The position numbers and the translations under genes are program-made. Below, piece after piece: positions 60,209-64,000 of a stretch of DNA of 64,000 nucleotides. Numbering within the stretch: the stretch's first letter is position 1; every line of letters begins with the position of its first letter. Origin of the DNA: Anaerolineaceae bacterium (GTDB lineage Bacteria; Chloroflexota; Anaerolineae; Aggregatilineales; Phototrophicaceae). The stretch is from NCBI GenBank assembly GCA_020634135.1, contig JACKCG010000008.1, positions 97,640-161,639 on the forward strand. Reading direction: 5' to 3'. The notes under the pieces were generated by a model. It was not told where the DNA came from and searched no databases. It saw nothing but the letters and a program-made list of their open reading frames with translations.

Positions 60209-61402
60209 CTATTCGAGAATCTCGGTGATGACACCCGCGCCGACGGTCAGACCACCTTCGCGGATAGCAAACTTCGAGCCTTTTTCCAACGCCACCGGCG
60301 TAATCAGTTCGACGAGCAGGTTCACGTTGTCGCCCGGCATAACCATTTCCACGCCTTCCGGCAGGGTGATCGTCCCGGTCACGTCCATCGTGCGGATGTA
60401 GAACTGCGGGCGGTAGCCGGGGAAGAACGCCTTGTGGCGGCCACCCTCGTCCTTGCGCAGCACGTACACTTCGCTCATGAACTTCTTGTGCGGGGTGATG
60501 CTCTTGGGCTTCGCCAGCACCATCCCACGCTCCACACCTTCGCGGGTCACACCGCGCAGCAGAATACCGGCGTTGTCACCGGCTTCGGCGGCGTCCAGCT
60601 CTTTATGGAACATTTCGATGCCGGTCACGACGGTCTTGACGACTTCATCGCGCAGACCGACGATTTCGATTTCCTCGCCCTTCTTCAGGCTGCCGCGTTC
60701 CACACGGCCCGTCACCACCGTACCACGCCCCTTGATGGAGAACACATCTTCAATCGCCATCATGAAGGGTTTGTCCACTTCACGAACCGGGGTGGGGATC
60801 CACTGGTCAACGACATCCATCAGCTTCAGAATGGATTCGTATTCCGGTGCGTTGGGGTCATTGCTTTCCGATTCGTTGGCGATCAGCGCCGAACCACGCA
60901 CGATGGGGGTGTCGGCGGCGAATTCGTAGCTTTCCAGCAGTTCGGAAAGTTCCAGCTCGACCAGTTCCAACAGTTCTTCGTCATCCATCTGGTCAATCTT
61001 GTTCAGATAGACCACCATGGCCGGCACTTCCACCTGGCGGGCCAGCAGCACGTGTTCACGGGTCTGCGGCATCGGGCCATCGGGGGCGCTCACCACCAGG
61101 ATCGCACCGTCCATCTGCGCGGCGCCCGTGATCATATTCTTGATATAGTCACGGTGGCCTGGGCAGTCTACGTGGGCGTAGTGGCGGGCATCGGTTTCGT
61201 ATTCCACGTGACGAATGTTGATGGTGATACCACGAGCCTTTTCTTCCGGCGCGTTGTCAATATCATCATACTTCATCCGTTCGGCCTTACCCTTCATGCC
61301 CAGCACCTTGGTGATGGCTGCCGTCAGGGTCGTCTTGCCATGATCTACGTGACCGATGGTGCCGATATTGATATGGGGTTTGCTACGCTCAAATTTAGTC
61401 AT
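60209..61402 (-). CDS. tuf: Elongation factor Tu
   Basis: 397 residues. GTPase delivering aminoacyl-tRNA. P-loop GHVDHGKTTL (about residues 18-27), DCPGH (G3), NKID (G4) and GSAL (G5) are present. C-terminal FFPGYRPQFYIRTMDVTG and MVMPGDNVNLLVELI are typical. Order fusA-tuf-rpsJ is the classical str-S10 link. Confidence 0.98.
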   Translation of the reverse strand: MTKFERSKPHINIGTIGHVDHGKTTLTAAITKVLGMKGKAERMKYDDIDNAPEEKARGITINIRHVEYETDARHYAHVDCPGHRDYIKNMITGAAQMDGAILVVSAPDGPMPQTREHVLLARQVEVPAMVVYLNKIDQMDDEELLELVELELSELLESYEFAADTPIVRGSALIANESESNDPNAPEYESILKLMDVVDQWIPTPVREVDKPFMMAIEDVFSIKGRGTVVTGRVERGSLKKGEEIEIVGLRDEVVKTVVTGIEMFHKELDAAEAGDNAGILLRGVTREGVERGMVLAKPKSITPHKKFMSEVYVLRKDEGGRHKAFFPGYRPQFYIRTMDVTGTITLPEGVEMVMPGDNVNLLVELITPVALEKGSKFAIREGGLTVGAGVITEILE

Positions 61403-61482
61403 TGATCGTCAATCCTCTTCTGCTTTTGCTTGACATTTATTGGCGACAACGGGCAGGCAGCGAAGCCCACCCGGTCGGGTGA

Positions 61483-63591
61483 CTAACGCCCGCCCTTGAT
61501 TACCTCATCGGCAATGCTGGACGGCGCGGTAGCATACTTCTCAAATTCCATCGTGAAGCTGCCCCGTCCCTGCGTCATGTTACGCAGGTTGGTGGCATAC
61601 CCAAACATTTCACCCAGCGGCACGTTTGCCCGGATAGACGAGGTTCCGGTACCGCGTGGTTCCATGCCCATAATAACGCCGCGCCGAGCGGACAAGTCGC
61701 CAACCACTGTGCCTGTGTAATCTTCCGGCACCACGACTTCAACTTTCATGGTCGGCTCTAGCAACACGGGGCCTGCCTTCTGAACGCCTTCTTTCAGACA
61801 CATGGAACCCGCGATCTTGAATGCGATTTCGCTGGAGTCAACTTCGTGAGACGCGCCATCCACCAGCGTAGCCTTGATACCAACCACCGGATAACCCGCC
61901 AGCACGCCACCCGCCATCGCTTCGTTAATGCCGTTGCGAGTCGGGTTGATAAACTCCTTGGGAACAGAGCCGCCCTTCGTGCCATCCTTAAACAGCAGGT
62001 CGCCTTTGGTTTCGAGTTTTTCCTCATCAGTCATCGGTTCAAACTCGACCACGACGCGGGCATACTGGCCGGAGCCACCCGTCTGCCGCTTGAAAGTGGT
62101 ATCAATGCGGGTGCTGCGGGTGATGGTTTCACGGTATGCCACACGCGGACGGCCTACAGTCGCCTGCACGCCAAACTCGCGCATCATCCGGTCAACCAGC
62201 ACTTCGAGATGCAGCTCGCCCATACCCTTGATCTTGGTCTGGCCGAGTTTGTCATCCACCTCAACCTTGAAGGTCGGGTCTTCTTCTGCCAGGCGGCGCA
62301 GGGCAATACCCATTTTATCCTGGTCAGCCTTGCTATCCGGCTCAATTGCGACTTCGATGACCGGTTCAGGGAACGCGATCTGCTCCAGCGCAATCGGGTT
62401 GTTAGGGTCGCACAGCGTATCCCCGGTGAAGGTTTCCTTCAGGCCCAGGATCGCGGCGATGTCACCGGCATGAACTGCTTCAACATCCTCGCGGCGGTCA
62501 GCGAACATACGGACAATACGCCCGATACGCTCGCGTTCACCCTTGCTCGAATTGAGCAGGGTGGTGCCGGCATGGACGACGCCGGAATATACACGGAAGA
62601 ACGCCAGCCGCCCAACATACGGGTCGGTGATGATCTTGAACACCAGTGCCGATACCGGCTGCTGGTCAGAAGCCTCGCGCGTGACTGCGGCTTCCGTCTT
62701 GGGATGAATACCGTCAACCGGCGGGACATCCAGCGGAGACGGCAGCAGGTCAACCACCCAGTCGAGCATCATCTGGACGCCCTTGTTCTTGAGGGCGGAG
62801 CCACACAACACCGGCTGCACCTTCCCGGAAATGGTCGCGGCACGCAGAGCGCCAACCAGTTCTTCGGTGGTGACTTCCTCTTCCATCAGGTACTTCTCGG
62901 TGAGATAGTCGTCGTTTTCGACGATCTTCTCGACCATTTCGGAGCGGGCCGCTGCTGCGATTTCCTGGTAGTCATCCGGGATAGGTCCCCGTTTGATGTC
63001 TGTACCTTCGTCGTTTCCGTAGGTAACCAGTTCCATCTTCACCAGGTCAATGATGCCGTTGAAATCCGCGCCTTCGCCGAAGGGGATCTGAATGGGGACG
63101 GGATTGCCGTTCACACGCTCAACAATCATTTCGACGCAGCGATGAAAATCCGCGCCCACACGATCCATCTTATTGACAAAGCAAATGCGCGGCACCTTGT
63201 ATTCGTTCGCCTGCCGCCACACCGTTTCCGACTGCGGCTCAACACCGGCTACCGCGTCAAAGACGACCACACCGCCATCCAGCACACGCAGACTGCGCTG
63301 CACTTCCGCCGTGAAATCTACGTGGCCTGGGGTGTCAATGATATTGACCTGGTGGTCTCTCCACGCCGCCGTGACCGCTGCCGCCGTAATGGTGATGCCG
63401 CGTTCACGTTCCTGTTCCATGTAGTCGGTGGTTGCAGCGCCTTCGTGTACTTCACCCACACGATGAATCATGCCGGTGTAGTACAGCACGCGCTCGGTAG
63501 TCGTCGTCTTACCGGCATCAATATGGGCAATGATGCCGATATTCCGCACCCTACTCAGTTCAAACTGCTGTTTTTCAGCCTTTTTTGCCAT
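61483..63591 (-). CDS. fusA: Elongation factor G
   Basis: 702 residues. Translocation GTPase. AHIDAGKTTTTERVLYYTG (P-loop), the switch region EQERERGITITAAAVT, DTPGHVDF (G3), NKMDRVGAD (G4), and domain IV with KGGSVPKEFINP. C-terminus ends TMEFEKYATAP. Full length. Confidence 0.98.
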   Translation of the reverse strand: MAKKAEKQQFELSRVRNIGIIAHIDAGKTTTTERVLYYTGMIHRVGEVHEGAATTDYMEQERERGITITAAAVTAAWRDHQVNIIDTPGHVDFTAEVQRSLRVLDGGVVVFDAVAGVEPQSETVWRQANEYKVPRICFVNKMDRVGADFHRCVEMIVERVNGNPVPIQIPFGEGADFNGIIDLVKMELVTYGNDEGTDIKRGPIPDDYQEIAAAARSEMVEKIVENDDYLTEKYLMEEEVTTEELVGALRAATISGKVQPVLCGSALKNKGVQMMLDWVVDLLPSPLDVPPVDGIHPKTEAAVTREASDQQPVSALVFKIITDPYVGRLAFFRVYSGVVHAGTTLLNSSKGERERIGRIVRMFADRREDVEAVHAGDIAAILGLKETFTGDTLCDPNNPIALEQIAFPEPVIEVAIEPDSKADQDKMGIALRRLAEEDPTFKVEVDDKLGQTKIKGMGELHLEVLVDRMMREFGVQATVGRPRVAYRETITRSTRIDTTFKRQTGGSGQYARVVVEFEPMTDEEKLETKGDLLFKDGTKGGSVPKEFINPTRNGINEAMAGGVLAGYPVVGIKATLVDGASHEVDSSEIAFKIAGSMCLKEGVQKAGPVLLEPTMKVEVVVPEDYTGTVVGDLSARRGVIMGMEPRGTGTSSIRANVPLGEMFGYATNLRNMTQGRGSFTMEFEKYATAPSSIADEVIKGGR

Positions 63592-63609
63592 TTTGCTCTC
63601 AACAGCTCA

Positions 63610-64000
63610 TTAACGGAAGTGGGCAAAGGCCCGGTTTGCTTCGGCCATACGGTGCGTATCATCCTTCTTCTTGATCGAAGCGCCCTGGTTATTGAGCGCG
63701 TCCATCAATTCACCCGCCAGGCGTTCAGCCATATTCTTGCCGCCGCGTTTGCGCGAGTTTTCCAGCAGCCAGCGCATCGCCAGCGACAGCGCCCGATGAG
63801 ACGGGACTTCTACCGGCACCTGGTAGGTCGAACCGCCCACGCGAACGGGGCGTACTTCTACCGCCGGGGTCACATTCCGCAGCGCCTGTTCAAAGGCCTC
63901 CAGCGGGTCGCGCTTGAGCCGTTCTTCAAGCAGGCTGAGCGCATCATACATAATCGCCAGGGCGGTGCTGCGTTTGCCACCATGCATCATCCGGTTGACG
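63610..64000 (-). CDS. rpsG: 30S ribosomal protein S7 (5' end outside window)
   Basis: About 130 C-terminal residues are present: the frame continues upstream of MMHGGKRSTA with VNR and off the window edge. RPVRVGGSTYQVPVEVPSHRALSLAMRWL and the C-terminal MAEANRAFAHFR identify S7, which nucleates assembly of the 30S head. Full length elsewhere is about 156. It starts the visible part of the operon; rpsL should lie beyond the edge. Confidence 0.97.
   Translation of the reverse strand, partial: VNRMMHGGKRSTALAIMYDALSLLEERLKRDPLEAFEQALRNVTPAVEVRPVRVGGSTYQVPVEVPSHRALSLAMRWLLENSRKRGGKNMAERLAGELMDALNNQGASIKKKDDTHRMAEANRAFAHFR

Noticed and set aside
60140..61405. 421-residue plus-strand open frame, His-rich
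   Set aside because: Exact antisense of tuf.

Overview
The window is about 58% GC chromosomal DNA from a bacterium. The closest fit I can infer is a Chloroflexota (Anaerolineae-like) lineage: Ser/Thr kinases fused to long TPR arrays, a LysM protein with proline/threonine linkers followed by a clan-A glycosidase-like domain, a DDN-type flavin/F420 protein, and many GC-rich intergenic palindromes with a GTAGGG core. No 16S gene is present, so this placement is inference.

Layout. 1-0.5 kb: a complete tmRNA gene with promoter and terminator. 0.5-7 kb: single genes (GNAT, aminotransferase, two nucleotidyltransferase-fold proteins, a zinc-ribbon methyltransferase) separated by dispersed repeats. 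7-16 kb: a LysM/glycosidase-like gene broken by a dense cluster of indels, an HtrA-like protease with a His-rich insert, a YbaK-type deacylase next to a MITE-like element, a secreted Calx-beta repeat protein, pepA and prmC. 16.9-29.3 kb: a signalling and proteostasis block with a membrane Ser/Thr kinase, a Clp ATPase lacking the usual middle domain, an MntA-HepT toxin-antitoxin pair, a 1367-residue kinase-TPR protein and two membrane-anchored TPR paralogues. 29.5-41.9 kb: ferredoxin, a frameshifted M32 carboxypeptidase, LOG, DinB-like, NUDIX-like/APH, Ada, a UDG-like protein, two glycosyltransferases, and a sugar isomerase-oxidoreductase pair.

The most notable locus is 42.08-42.93 kb: a tRNA-Sec gene (selC, anticodon TCA, 8/5 architecture, 6-bp D stem) lies 41 bp upstream of a peroxiredoxin gene whose peroxidatic cysteine codon is an in-frame TGA, followed at the right distance by a 6-bp hairpin resembling a bacterial SECIS. 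Ordinary gene calling would cut this gene in two. It reads as a selenocysteine peroxiredoxin probably transcribed together with its own decoding tRNA. selA, selB and selD are not in the window.

43-48.3 kb holds a quinone oxidoreductase, a second phosphotransferase, a beta-propeller-like protein, a P1 (S58) peptidase and map. 48.3-64 kb is the canonical ribosomal protein superoperon on the minus strand, in order of transcription rpsG (cut by the window edge), fusA, tuf, rpsJ, rplC, rplD, rplW, rplB, rpsS, rplV, rpsC, rplP, rpmC, rpsQ, rplN, rplX, rplE, rpsN, rpsH, rplF, rplR, rpsE, rpmD, rplO, secY, adk, then map.
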